The translations under genes and the position numbers were made by a program. The notes under the pieces are model-generated. The model did not search any database, was not told where the DNA came from, and saw only the letters and a list, made by a program, of their open reading frames with translations. Positions 1 through 7,715 of a stretch of 64,000 nt of DNA are shown in pieces (position 1 is the stretch's first letter; each line of letters opens with the position of its first letter). Source of the stretch: Metaruminococcus_A sp050943475 (GTDB lineage: Bacteria > Bacillota > Clostridia > Oscillospirales > Ruminococcaceae); the NCBI GenBank assembly GCA_050943475.1, contig JBMNPF010000002.1, positions 62,001 through 126,000 of the forward strand, read 5' to 3'.

Positions 1-2
1 AG

Positions 3-1145
3 CGTAAGCTGACCTTGGATTATGTAACGGGGCAGTACTGCAAACAGCCGCCTCAGCTTGCGGTGCGCGTCATCCTCTGGATGGGACTGTATCAGCTTGT
101 TTATATGCAGGTGCCGGAATCCGCAGCGGTAAACGAGAGTGTCAAACTGGCGGCTGTGGTAAAGCCGGGGGCAAAAGGGTTTATCAATGCGGTGCTGCGG
201 CAATTCCTCCGGGACGGTGGCGCATTTTCCCTCCCTGAGGGAGAAGAACCGGCGGCACTGTCGATTCGTTATTCCTGCCCGGAGTGGTTGGTGCGGCAGT
301 ATATTGTGGATTACGGTATTCAAAAGACGTTGCAAATTCTGGAGACCTCTTTGTTGCCGCCTCCGGTGACCATCCGTGCGAATCTGGTAAAAGGTACCTG
401 CGAACGTTTCATGGAACGGCTCCGGGAGGAAGGGATTTCGTCCGCCCCGGTGCGGGAACTGCCTGGTTGTCTGATGGTAGAAGGAAATCCGATTGATACT
501 GCTTGCTTCCGGGAAGGGCTGTTCCATATACAGGACATTGCTTCCCAGCTTTGTTCCCTTGTAGCGGTGGATGGGCACCCGCGAACGGTGCTGGATTTGT
601 GTGCGGCTCCAGGCGGCAAGAGTTTTACCATGGCGGAGCAGCTTGCGGAAAACGGACAGGTTCGTTCTTTTGACCTGCATCCCAAACGTGTCAAACTGAT
701 ACAAGACGGGGCTAGGCGGCTTGCGCTTGACAATCTTGTCGCTGAGGCGGGGGATGCATCCAGGTACAACCCGGTATTGGGCGAGGCAGATTGCGTTCTC
801 TGTGATGTTCCGTGTTCCGGGCTTGGGGTGATTCGCCGCAAACCGGAAATCAAGTATAAAGATCCGAAACAGCTGGCGGGTCTGCCGGAAATACAGAAGA
901 AAATTCTTGAAAACGGTGCGCGCTATGTCAAATTAGGAGGACGGCTGGTTTATTCCACCTGTTCTCTTTCGAAAAAGGAGAACGAAGAGGTTACAGAGGA
1001 CTTTTTAAACAGCCATCCTGCATTTGCCCCCGATCCTCTGCCGGATTTGCCTTATTTTGAAGGAGACGGACATGCAGTGACGCTGTTTCCAGATGCAGAC
1101 GGACCGGATGGTTTTTATATTGCGACTTTTCGACGAATGCGGTGA
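3..1145 (+). CDS. rsmB: 16S rRNA (cytosine-967-C5)-methyltransferase RsmB, 5' end missing
   Basis: RsmB methylates C5 of cytosine 967 in 16S rRNA, using S-adenosylmethionine. The reading frame is open to the left edge, so the start lies outside the window; 380 residues are visible against about 440 in the family. The visible part begins inside the NusB-like RNA-binding domain (AAVVKPGAKGFINAVLR). A Rossmann methyltransferase domain follows with the SAM loop DLCAAPGGKS, motif IV with the cysteine in CDVPCSGLG, and the catalytic cysteine in YSTCSLSKKENEE. The stop lies 4 bases before the rlmN start, the same order as in Bacillus. Identity is secure from the two-cysteine NOL1/NOP2/Sun signature. 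Confidence 0.95.
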   Translation, partial: RKLTLDYVTGQYCKQPPQLAVRVILWMGLYQLVYMQVPESAAVNESVKLAAVVKPGAKGFINAVLRQFLRDGGAFSLPEGEEPAALSIRYSCPEWLVRQYIVDYGIQKTLQILETSLLPPPVTIRANLVKGTCERFMERLREEGISSAPVRELPGCLMVEGNPIDTACFREGLFHIQDIASQLCSLVAVDGHPRTVLDLCAAPGGKSFTMAEQLAENGQVRSFDLHPKRVKLIQDGARRLALDNLVAEAGDASRYNPVLGEADCVLCDVPCSGLGVIRRKPEIKYKDPKQLAGLPEIQKKILENGARYVKLGGRLVYSTCSLSKKENEEVTEDFLNSHPAFAPDPLPDLPYFEGDGHAVTLFPDADGPDGFYIATFRRMR

Positions 1146-1149
1146 TGAT

Positions 1150-2199
1150 GTGGATAAAATTGATATAAAGTCCCTGACGCTTCAGGAGCTAACCGAACAG
1201 GTGATTTCACTGGGAGAGGCAAGGTTCCGCGCAAAACAGATTTACCAGTGGCTTCATGTAAAGCAGGTATCCTCGTTTGCCGAAATGACCAACATTTCTA
1301 CTAAGTTTCAACAGGTTTTGGACAGCACATTTTACATAAATTCACTAAAGATAGCAAAAAAGCTTGTATCCAAGCTGGATCATACGGTAAAATACCTGTA
1401 TGAGTTGCGGGATGGGGAATTTGTGGAATGCGTCCTGATGGATTACCATCATGGGACAAGTATTTGCATTTCATCCCAAGTTGGGTGTAAAATGGGGTGT
1501 ACCTTTTGTGCCTCAACCATTGCGGGTTTTGTGCGCAATTTAACGCCGTCTGAAATGCTGGACCAAATTTATACTGCTTCCCGTGAAAGCGGACGAAAGA
1601 TAGCGAGCGTGGTACTGATGGGAATTGGCGAACCGCTCGACAACTTTGAGAATGTGCTCCGTTTTTTGGAACTGCTTTCAGACGAAAATGGAATGAATTT
1701 AAGTTTGCGTCATGTGTCCCTTTCAACCTGTGGACTTGTGGATCGAATTTATGAACTGGCGGAGCGAAAACTCGGTTTGACTTTATCCATTTCACTGCAT
1801 GCTCCGAACGATGAAATCCGTTCCCGGACCATGCCGGTCAACCGGCGGTATTCCGTTGATGAACTGTTGGCGGCCTGCCGTGATTATATAGAAGCTACCC
1901 ATCGGCGCATTTCGTTTGAGTATGCGTTAATCCGCGGAGTAAATGACAGTGAAGCGTGTGCAAAAGAGCTTGCTAACCGTTTGCGCGGTATGCTTTGTCA
2001 CGTGAACTTGATCCCGGTCAATGCGGTAAAAGAGACGGGATATACCGCCACGGTGCCGGCAAATGTGTACCGTTTTCAAAACTTGTTGATTTCTCTTGGA
2101 ATAAATGCGACTGTCCGCAGGACGCTGGGGGCGGACATTCAAGCTGCGTGCGGCCAATTGCGGCGAAACCAGCATAATACCGAAGAGGTGAACCAATAA
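1150..2199 (+). CDS. rlmN: Dual-specificity 23S rRNA A2503 / tRNA A37 C2-methyltransferase RlmN
   Basis: This radical SAM enzyme methylates C2 of A2503 in 23S rRNA and, in the family, A37 of some tRNAs. The cluster motif CKMGCTFC (CxxxCxxC) is present, with GIGEPLDN and the C-terminal region carrying the second catalytic cysteine. I chose GTG at 1150 because it gives the family N-terminus (DKIDIKSLTLQEL) and 349 residues, and because GGTGAT lies just upstream. An in-frame ATG at 1093 would place the first 19 residues inside rsmB. The stop overlaps the prpC start by one base, so the two are probably translationally coupled. Confidence 0.96.
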   Translation: MDKIDIKSLTLQELTEQVISLGEARFRAKQIYQWLHVKQVSSFAEMTNISTKFQQVLDSTFYINSLKIAKKLVSKLDHTVKYLYELRDGEFVECVLMDYHHGTSICISSQVGCKMGCTFCASTIAGFVRNLTPSEMLDQIYTASRESGRKIASVVLMGIGEPLDNFENVLRFLELLSDENGMNLSLRHVSLSTCGLVDRIYELAERKLGLTLSISLHAPNDEIRSRTMPVNRRYSVDELLAACRDYIEATHRRISFEYALIRGVNDSEACAKELANRLRGMLCHVNLIPVNAVKETGYTATVPANVYRFQNLLISLGINATVRRTLGADIQAACGQLRRNQHNTEEVNQ

Positions 2200-2924
2200 T
2201 GGTGATAGGCAAAACAGATACAGGCCGGATGCGCCAGATGAACCAGGACGTATTTTGTACAGGCGAACTGGGAAATGCAGCGTGTTATGCGGTTGTTTGT
2301 GACGGTATGGGCGGCGAAAAAGCCGGAAACGTTGCCAGCCGTATTGCTTGTGACCTTATTTGCGAGCGAATTAAAAGCGGTTACCGGGAAGGAATTGACC
2401 AAAATTCCATCCGAAACCTGCTCATCACAGCGGTAACGGCGGCAAATACCGAGGTTTACCGCGCGGCAAAATCCAATCCGGATTACGATGGAATGGGGAC
2501 AACAGCGGTTGCGGCCGTTGTTTCAGAGCGCACGTTGCACATTGCCCATGTGGGAGACAGCCGGGCGTATGTCATCAACAACAATGAATTTACCCAGGTG
2601 ACACGTGACCATTCATTGGTGCAGGAGTTATTAGAGCAGGGGAAAATTTCAGACGAGGATGCAAAACACCATCCGCAAAAAAATTTGATTACCCGCGCGG
2701 TGGGCGTGGAAAGCAAGGTCTGTATCGATTACCTTGAAACCATGCTCAACGCAGAAGATAAAGTGCTGATTTGTACAGACGGACTGAGCAACAACTGTGA
2801 AGCGCCTGTACTACACAGAATGGTGGTGGAAAACCCACCGGATCAGGTGCCGGATCTGCTGATTGATGCAGCGAACGATGCCGGAGGACCCGATAATATT
2901 ACAGTCGTTTTATTAACCGATTGA
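2199..2924 (+). CDS. prpC: PP2C-family serine/threonine protein phosphatase (PrpC/Stp)
   Basis: Metal-dependent phosphatase that reverses phosphorylation by the neighbouring PrkC kinase. All PP2C motifs are visible in the 241 residues: MRQMNQDVF, VVCDGMGGEKAG with the metal-binding Asp35, GMGTTAV, HVGDSRAYV, TRDHSLVQ, CTDGLSNN and GGPDNITVVLL. The ATG overlaps the rlmN stop (TAATG). Only 22 bases separate it from prkC, the standard phosphatase-kinase pair of Firmicutes. No membrane segment is present, so it should act in the cytosol on the inner kinase domain and its substrates. Confidence 0.96.
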   Translation: MVIGKTDTGRMRQMNQDVFCTGELGNAACYAVVCDGMGGEKAGNVASRIACDLICERIKSGYREGIDQNSIRNLLITAVTAANTEVYRAAKSNPDYDGMGTTAVAAVVSERTLHIAHVGDSRAYVINNNEFTQVTRDHSLVQELLEQGKISDEDAKHHPQKNLITRAVGVESKVCIDYLETMLNAEDKVLICTDGLSNNCEAPVLHRMVVENPPDQVPDLLIDAANDAGGPDNITVVLLTD

Positions 2925-2946
2925 TTTCTGGAGGGATAGAAACGGT

Positions 2947-4977
2947 ATGGATAAATATGTTGGAAAGCGCCTGGACGGACGTTATGAAATCACCGATCTG
3001 CTTGGCGTAGGCGGCATGGCGAATGTCTACAAGGCGAACGACATCAAGGAAGGCACCGTTGTCGCTGTTAAAATTCTGAAGGACGAGTTTTCAAAAAACA
3101 GCGAATTTTTGCGGCGTTTTAAAAACGAGTCAAAAGCGATTGCATTGCTTTCCCACCCAAACATTGTCCGTGTTGTGGATGTGAGCTTTGGCGACCGGAT
3201 TCAGTACATTGTTATGGAGTATGTGTCTGGTATTACCTTAAAGCAGTACATTGAGCAGCAGGGCGTGCTCACCTGGAAAGAGGCGGTACATTTTACTGTG
3301 CAGGTGCTTCGCGCGCTACAGCATGCGCACGACAATGGGATTGTTCACCGTGACGTCAAGCCGCAGAACATTATGTTGTTGCAGGACGGCACCATTAAGG
3401 TCATGGACTTTGGCATTGCGCGTTTTGCGCGCGGTGACAGTAAGACCATTACCGATAAGGCGATTGGCTCGGTACATTACATCAGCCCGGAACAGGCGCG
3501 CGGCGACAAGGTCGATGAAAAGACCGACATTTATTCGGTTGGGGTTATGTTGTATGAAATGCTGACCGGCAAGCTGCCGTTTGAAGCGGATAGCGCAGTT
3601 TCGGTTGCAATCATGCAGATGCAGTCCCCGGTTCGCAAACCGCGTGAAATCAATGAGACCATCCCGGAGGGGTTGGAGGAAATTACCATCCGCGCCATGC
3701 AGAAGGATCCGGCAAAGCGTTACCAGAGTGCGGCGGAAATGCTGCGGGATATTGATGAATTCAAGCGCAATCCAAGCATTGTGTTTGAATACAAATATTT
3801 TGGCGACGACGATGGCACCAAGCTGTTTGATGCGGTTAACGATGTAACTGCCGATGTCGAGGAAGAAGTGGTAGAGAAAAAGTCTCACATGATTCCAATT
3901 TTGGCTGGCGTTGCAGCGGCGTTTGTTGTGGTATCCATTATTGTCTGTGTGGTTATTTTTGGGTTCAGCGATATTTTCGAGCGTGTGCCGGAGGTTGAAG
4001 TGCCGAATCTGGTCGGTAAGGTCTATGAGGACGTTATTAAAGATCCGGCCTATGCAAATATTAAAATTGAACAGAGAAATACCGAAGTCTCGACCGAGTA
4101 TGAGGCTGGTTATATCATTGACCAGGAAACGAATGCGGGGATAAAAATTAAAGAGGGTCAAACGCTTTGGGTCACAGTCAGCGCAGGCCTTGATATGAAG
4201 GATATTCCGGATGTTTATGGTAAGTCTGAGGTAGAGGCAAAGGATGCGCTGAAAAAGGAAGGCTTTACCAATGTGAGCACCATTGGCCAGTTTGATTCGA
4301 CTGTTCCGAAGGGCTCGGTCATCAAGACCACCCCAGAACGCGGCGAACAGGTCAAGAGCGACCAGGAAATTATCCTCTATATCAGTCTTGGAGTAGACGA
4401 ACAGCCGTTTGTTATGCCGAAGTTAATCAACCGCACGCTGGAGGAAGCAAGATCCCTTATGAGCGGTATGAAGCTTGAGGTAAAAGAAGTGGACAGCAAC
4501 GAGCCTGCCGGCACCGTCCTGAGCCAGAGCGTAGCGGAAGGCACAACCATTACCGATAAAACAATGCTGATTACCATTGAGGTCAGTAACGGCACGCCGG
4601 CAACCAACAGTGTCAATATTAAGGTTGAATTCTCGGCCTCCAATGTCAATTACACCTACTTTACTTTCCGTGTCCTAATGGATGGCATTGAGCAGAAAGT
4701 GGACAATGTTAATGTGACGGCTACCAACAAATATGAATTCACCCTGACTGGTTCCGGCAGCAGTGAGCACACCGTCCGGGTAATGGTTGTACCGCGTGAC
4801 GAGAATTTCCAGGAAAAATTGCTCGCGGAATATAGCGTGGAATTTGAAACCGGCGGTATTCATCAAGTATCCTCGAATCCGGGTGTCTTTGCAACCTTTA
4901 AGGGAAATGATTCCAGCTCCAGTTCTAGTTCTAGCTCGAACTCAGGCTCCGGTAGTTCTGGTTCCAGCAATAGTTAA
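2947..4977 (+). CDS. prkC: PASTA-domain serine/threonine protein kinase PrkC (PknB/Stk type)
   Basis: A membrane kinase that senses muropeptides and controls growth, cell wall metabolism and, in Bacillus, spore germination. The kinase domain spans residues 10-280: glycine loop GVGGMANVYKA, lysine in VAVKIL, catalytic loop HRDVKPQN, DFGIARF and SPEQARG. A single membrane segment lies at about 317-340. Three PASTA repeats follow outside the cell (about 352-420, 421-488 and 489-556). A further beta-rich stretch (about 557-650) and a serine/glycine-rich tail (about 657-676) extend beyond the last PASTA repeat. GGAGGG lies 11 bases before the ATG. Confidence 0.96.
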   Translation: MDKYVGKRLDGRYEITDLLGVGGMANVYKANDIKEGTVVAVKILKDEFSKNSEFLRRFKNESKAIALLSHPNIVRVVDVSFGDRIQYIVMEYVSGITLKQYIEQQGVLTWKEAVHFTVQVLRALQHAHDNGIVHRDVKPQNIMLLQDGTIKVMDFGIARFARGDSKTITDKAIGSVHYISPEQARGDKVDEKTDIYSVGVMLYEMLTGKLPFEADSAVSVAIMQMQSPVRKPREINETIPEGLEEITIRAMQKDPAKRYQSAAEMLRDIDEFKRNPSIVFEYKYFGDDDGTKLFDAVNDVTADVEEEVVEKKSHMIPILAGVAAAFVVVSIIVCVVIFGFSDIFERVPEVEVPNLVGKVYEDVIKDPAYANIKIEQRNTEVSTEYEAGYIIDQETNAGIKIKEGQTLWVTVSAGLDMKDIPDVYGKSEVEAKDALKKEGFTNVSTIGQFDSTVPKGSVIKTTPERGEQVKSDQEIILYISLGVDEQPFVMPKLINRTLEEARSLMSGMKLEVKEVDSNEPAGTVLSQSVAEGTTITDKTMLITIEVSNGTPATNSVNIKVEFSASNVNYTYFTFRVLMDGIEQKVDNVNVTATNKYEFTLTGSGSSEHTVRVMVVPRDENFQEKLLAEYSVEFETGGIHQVSSNPGVFATFKGNDSSSSSSSSSNSGSGSSGSSNS

Positions 4978-4991
4978 CCATTTCAATGAAA

Positions 4992-5025
4992 ACGAATCCT
5001 CATCTGTTATCAGGTGAGGATTCGT
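4992..5025 (+). other. 13-bp inverted repeat between prkC and rsgA
   Basis: The arms 4992-5004 and 5013-5025 pair over 13 positions, one of them G-U, around an 8-base loop. The sequence starts 15 bases after the prkC stop and ends 16 bases before the rsgA ribosome binding site. It lacks a convincing T-run, so it may be a weak terminator, a processing signal or an mRNA-stabilising stem. Confidence 0.5.
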
Positions 5026-5049
5026 TGTATGATCCGATATGGAGGGTCC

Positions 5050-5931
5050 ATGTTAGAGGGTATTTTGCTAAAGTGTATTGGTGGTTTTTATTATGTAGAA
5101 GCCAATGGTGCAGTTTATGAATGTAAAGCAAAAGGGTTGTTTCGCAAGGAAAACCGTTCACCGCTTGCAGGAGATCGAGTAGAAATTGAGTTGACTGGCG
5201 ATCATGTGGGGGTGGTAGAAGAAATTCTGCCCCGTAGAAACGAGTGGCTGCGTCCACCGCTTGCCAATCTGGATCAAATGCTGCTGGTGGTTTCTACCTG
5301 CGAACCGGCTCCAAATCTGCTTAATCTGGATAAATTGATTACCATTGCCGAATACAAAGGTATTGAGCCGGTACTTGTACTGACCAAAACGGATTTATCT
5401 GGTGCGGATGAATTGGAACAAGCCTACCGTGCGGCTGGTTTTCGGGTTGTGTCGCTGAGCAATTTACAGGATGACTCCGCTACTCTGCTTATGCCATTGT
5501 TGGCGGGTAAGATAACAGCGCTTGCGGGGAATTCTGGTGTGGGGAAATCCAGCCTGCTGAACAACCTTTTTGGAACAGAGGACTTTGCAACATCTCAAAT
5601 CAGCCAGAAGTTGGGGCGGGGCCGGCATACCACCCGGCATGTAGAGCTTTACCCGTTACAGGGAGGCGGTTATGTTGCGGATACCCCTGGTTTTTCCACC
5701 ATTGAACTCAACCAGTATGATGTAATTCGAAAGGAACAGCTTCAATACTGTTTTCGGGAATTTGAACCATATTTGGGGCAGTGCAAATTCCACGATTGCG
5801 CACACATCAACGAAAAGGGCTGTGCTGTGCTGGAGGCACGTAAAAACGGTGAAATTGCTGCCTCCCGTCACCAAAGTTACTGCCAGCTTTATGAAGCGGC
5901 AAAACAGATAAAGGAGTGGGAACTGAAATGA
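5050..5931 (+). CDS. rsgA: Ribosome small subunit-dependent GTPase RsgA (YloQ)
   Basis: A circularly permuted GTPase that helps mature the 30S subunit and checks its decoding centre. The order of motifs is diagnostic: N-terminal OB fold (1-65), G4 LTKTDL, G1 GNSGVGKSSLLNN, the switch region with the RHTTRH stretch, G3 DTPGFS, and a C-terminal zinc knuckle CKFHDCAHINEKGC. ATG at 5050 was chosen because GGAGG (5041-5045) sits directly upstream and it gives the normal N-terminus MLEGILLK (293 residues). An upstream frame extension to 5014 lies in the hairpin and is unlikely. The stop overlaps the thiN start (ATGA). Confidence 0.96.
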   Translation: MLEGILLKCIGGFYYVEANGAVYECKAKGLFRKENRSPLAGDRVEIELTGDHVGVVEEILPRRNEWLRPPLANLDQMLLVVSTCEPAPNLLNLDKLITIAEYKGIEPVLVLTKTDLSGADELEQAYRAAGFRVVSLSNLQDDSATLLMPLLAGKITALAGNSGVGKSSLLNNLFGTEDFATSQISQKLGRGRHTTRHVELYPLQGGGYVADTPGFSTIELNQYDVIRKEQLQYCFREFEPYLGQCKFHDCAHINEKGCAVLEARKNGEIAASRHQSYCQLYEAAKQIKEWELK

Positions 5932-6551
5932 ATACCTGCTACCTGATTGGATCGGCATCGTTTGATAAAACCTGCCTGCAAATGCCGCTTCCAGGTGATT
6001 TTGTCATTTGCGCGGATGGGGGATATGACCACGCGCTGGAATATGGCATCCAGCCGGATCTTGTGGTGGGGGATTTTGATTCATCCAGCCGGAATGCAAA
6101 AGAAATACCCTGTGAAGTGGTGCGTTTACAGCCGGAAAAGGACGATACGGATATGGTGAGCGCAGCACGGCTGGGCTTGCAGCGTGGTTACCGGCAGTTT
6201 GCCATTTACGGTGGATTTGGCGGGCGGTTTGATCACACCTATGCGAATCTCCAGCTTTTGTCGTTCCTGCTTGATCACGGTGCGGAGGGGACGATTGTAG
6301 ATGGTACACATCAAATATGGATGATCTCCGGCAGAACTCTGGTGCTGTCCAGGAAAGCAAACCACTATCTTTCTGTGTTTTCGTATACGGATCAATGTAC
6401 GGGTGTGACGCTGAAAGGGATGAAATATCCGCTGGATCATGCGGTAATTGATTCGAGCTTTCCGATTGGGACGAGCAATGAAATTTTAGAGGCGTTTGGC
6501 AGCATTACGGTAGAACAGGGAAAACTTTTGGTGATGCTTGCTCCGCGTTAA
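5928..6551 (+). CDS. thiN: Thiamine pyrophosphokinase ThiN
   Basis: Transfers pyrophosphate from ATP to thiamine, making thiamine diphosphate. The 207 residues show the family motifs CADGG (28-32), GDFDSS (48-53), KDDTD (71-75) and GGFGGRFDH (95-103). The ATG overlaps the rsgA stop, and AAGGAG at 5911-5916 is the ribosome binding site; a GTG at 5916 lies inside that site and is rejected as the start. In Bacillus rpe lies between rsgA and thiN; here the genes touch. No TPP riboswitch was seen upstream. Confidence 0.94.
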   Translation: MNTCYLIGSASFDKTCLQMPLPGDFVICADGGYDHALEYGIQPDLVVGDFDSSSRNAKEIPCEVVRLQPEKDDTDMVSAARLGLQRGYRQFAIYGGFGGRFDHTYANLQLLSFLLDHGAEGTIVDGTHQIWMISGRTLVLSRKANHYLSVFSYTDQCTGVTLKGMKYPLDHAVIDSSFPIGTSNEILEAFGSITVEQGKLLVMLAPR

Positions 6552-6627
6552 GGTTGGTAACAACTTCTGGCCCTTTTGTATATAATGAGAATACATCAGT
6601 TACCATAAGGGCAGGGGGAAAAAGGCA

Positions 6628-6783
6628 ATGCGGAAGAACTGCGGAAAGAAACCGCCCGGCCTAATTGCCATTGCGGTTGGTGTGGTGCTGCTCGCATTGG
6701 TTTTTGGTTCTTATCGCTTCCTGATGATTTTAGCGGCTATTGCATTGATCTACCTCGGTCTTTGCAGTGCACGGCGGATGTAA
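6628..6783 (+). CDS. Small hydrophobic membrane protein, function unknown
   Basis: A 51-codon gene with a good ribosome binding site (AGGGGGAAAAAGG) before ATG. The peptide has a basic N-terminus (MRKNCGKK) followed by a hydrophobic stretch from residue 12 to about 47 that would form one or two membrane segments, and ends in ARRM. It lies between thiN and spoVM on the same strand. A TATAAT at 6581-6586 could be its -10 box, though I see no clear -35. Similar short membrane peptides are common in Clostridia, but I cannot assign a function. The coding call rests on the start signal, length and composition. Confidence 0.6.
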   Translation: MRKNCGKKPPGLIAIAVGVVLLALVFGSYRFLMILAAIALIYLGLCSARRM

Positions 6784-6842
6784 AGCGATTTTGCTTTTCA
6801 TATAGACTTATTACTGCGCTGTGTGAAATGGAGGTATGTATC

Positions 6843-6926
6843 GTGAAAATCGTAGTGGTGAAGAGCCCAAAAATACTGGCCGGTTTTTTAAGGTTTCTGT
6901 TTAAAATAAAAGATGAAGAGAAATGA
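6843..6926 (+). CDS. spoVM: Stage V sporulation protein M, SpoVM
   Basis: SpoVM is a peptide of about 26 residues, an amphipathic helix that marks the convex forespore membrane and anchors SpoIVA, the base of the spore coat. The 27 codons read MKIVVVKSPKILAGFLRF followed by LFKIKDEEK, matching the family pattern of a beta-like N-terminus, the conserved Pro9, Gly14 and Arg17, and a charged C-terminus. The start is GTG, 8 bases after GGAGGT (6830-6835). An ATG at 6836 lies too close to the ribosome binding site and encodes an unrelated 22-residue peptide. The position after rsgA-thiN is the same as in Bacillus. It is easily missed because of its length. Confidence 0.88.
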   Translation: MKIVVVKSPKILAGFLRFLFKIKDEEK

Positions 6927-6939
6927 CGTTCTCTGTTAC

Positions 6940-6979
6940 ATAAAGCCGCGGCAAGTGTTAACACTTGCCGCGGCTTTAT
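6940..6979 (+). terminator. 40-bp perfect palindrome after spoVM, probable terminator
   Basis: Positions 6940-6959 are the exact reverse complement of 6960-6979, with a GC-rich core (CCGCGGC). As RNA it would fold into a long stem with a short loop at GTTAAC. The stem starts 13 bases after the spoVM stop. A-rich and T-rich ends (ATAAAG and CTTTATTT) give weak U-tracts on both strands. Confidence 0.7.
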
Positions 6980-7108
6980 TTCGGACGGTTCATTTAATAC
7001 AGCGTATTTGTCATGAGACCTGTGAATTTGCTCTGCAAAAACAAACGCTTCGGTAGATTGGCGTTCATGGAGTATTGCCGCCGTGCATAAAGCAGCCTGC
7101 TTATTATG

Positions 7109-7140
7109 AAACACAGTATAAACGATTTTATACTGTGTTT
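7109..7140 (-). terminator. 14-bp hairpin after the minus-strand flavoprotein operon
   Basis: Arms 7109-7122 and 7127-7140 are exact inverted repeats (AAACACAGTATAAA) around the loop CGAT. It lies 11 bases past the stop of the minus-strand flavoprotein gene and faces the spoVM palindrome. The stem is AT-rich and its T content is within the arms, so termination strength is uncertain. The stretch 6980-7108 holds no gene that I can support. Confidence 0.5.
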
Positions 7141-7151
7141 ATGCACCTGTT

Positions 7152-7715
7152 TTATGATATGTTTTGAAACAGCAGCTCTGCAGCGGTTTTACAGGCGGTT
7201 GCATCGACTGTAAAAGTGCGGTCGGTATTTTTGACAGAAAGGGTACTGACAAGCTCAGCATGGAGCGGTTCCAGTACCCGGCGGGAAGCGGCAGTGATCA
7301 GTTCAACGCCGACGTTGTCGTTTGATCCGCTGGTAGTGAGCAGCAATGCCTTTTTGGGCGGTTGTGCCTGAAACGGCGAATGATAAAAATAAGGCTGAAA
7401 ACGGTCGATAATTTGCTTTAATGGTGCAGGAAAGCCGAGAAAGTAGATGGGAGTTGCAAGAATAATGCGGCTGGACTGACGCAGGATACGATCCACCTGT
7501 GCAAAATCATCGCTTTGACTGCGGATACAATACCCGGTTTGCTTACATCCGTCGCAGCCATAGCATGGACGGACATTCAGGTCATAAGCGCAGATTAAAT
7601 CCGCAGAGGCTTCCGCCGGACAATGCTGCAAAACAGCGTCGAGAAGGCGGTAGGTATGACCTTCGGTATTCGGCGAACCGAACAGAATAACGGTGCGGTT
7701 ATTGTTGCTGTTCAC
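7152..7715 (-). CDS. NADPH-dependent FMN reductase / iron-sulfur flavoprotein family
   Basis: A flavodoxin-fold oxidoreductase of 187 residues. The FMN phosphate loop is FGSPNTEGHTYRLL (12-25). A compact cysteine motif, CYGCDGCKQTGYC (51-63), fits the CX2CX2CX4-7C pattern of archaeal and clostridial iron-sulfur flavoproteins. TPIYF, PAPLKQIIDRF and LLLTTSGSND are typical of flavodoxin-2/FMN reductases. The start is taken as the GTG at 7715, inside the last codons of pyrB (17-base overlap), because the fold begins right after it. An upstream frame extension would sit wholly inside pyrB. The substrate is unknown; whether the cluster is present cannot be told from sequence. Confidence 0.82.
   Translation of the reverse strand: MNSNNNRTVILFGSPNTEGHTYRLLDAVLQHCPAEASADLICAYDLNVRPCYGCDGCKQTGYCIRSQSDDFAQVDRILRQSSRIILATPIYFLGFPAPLKQIIDRFQPYFYHSPFQAQPPKKALLLTTSGSNDNVGVELITAASRRVLEPLHAELVSTLSVKNTDRTFTVDATACKTAAELLFQNIS

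Noticed and set aside
3316..4161. 281-residue minus-strand frame inside prkC
   Set aside because: Antisense to the kinase and membrane regions; no start signal.
5660..6627. Search for a TPP riboswitch near thiN
   Set aside because: thiN overlaps rsgA, and no thi-box-like conserved segments were seen.
6836..6904. 22-codon frame starting at ATG 6836 just before spoVM
   Set aside because: The ATG touches the GGAGGT site, so it cannot be used well, and the peptide has no family pattern; the GTG at 6843 gives SpoVM.
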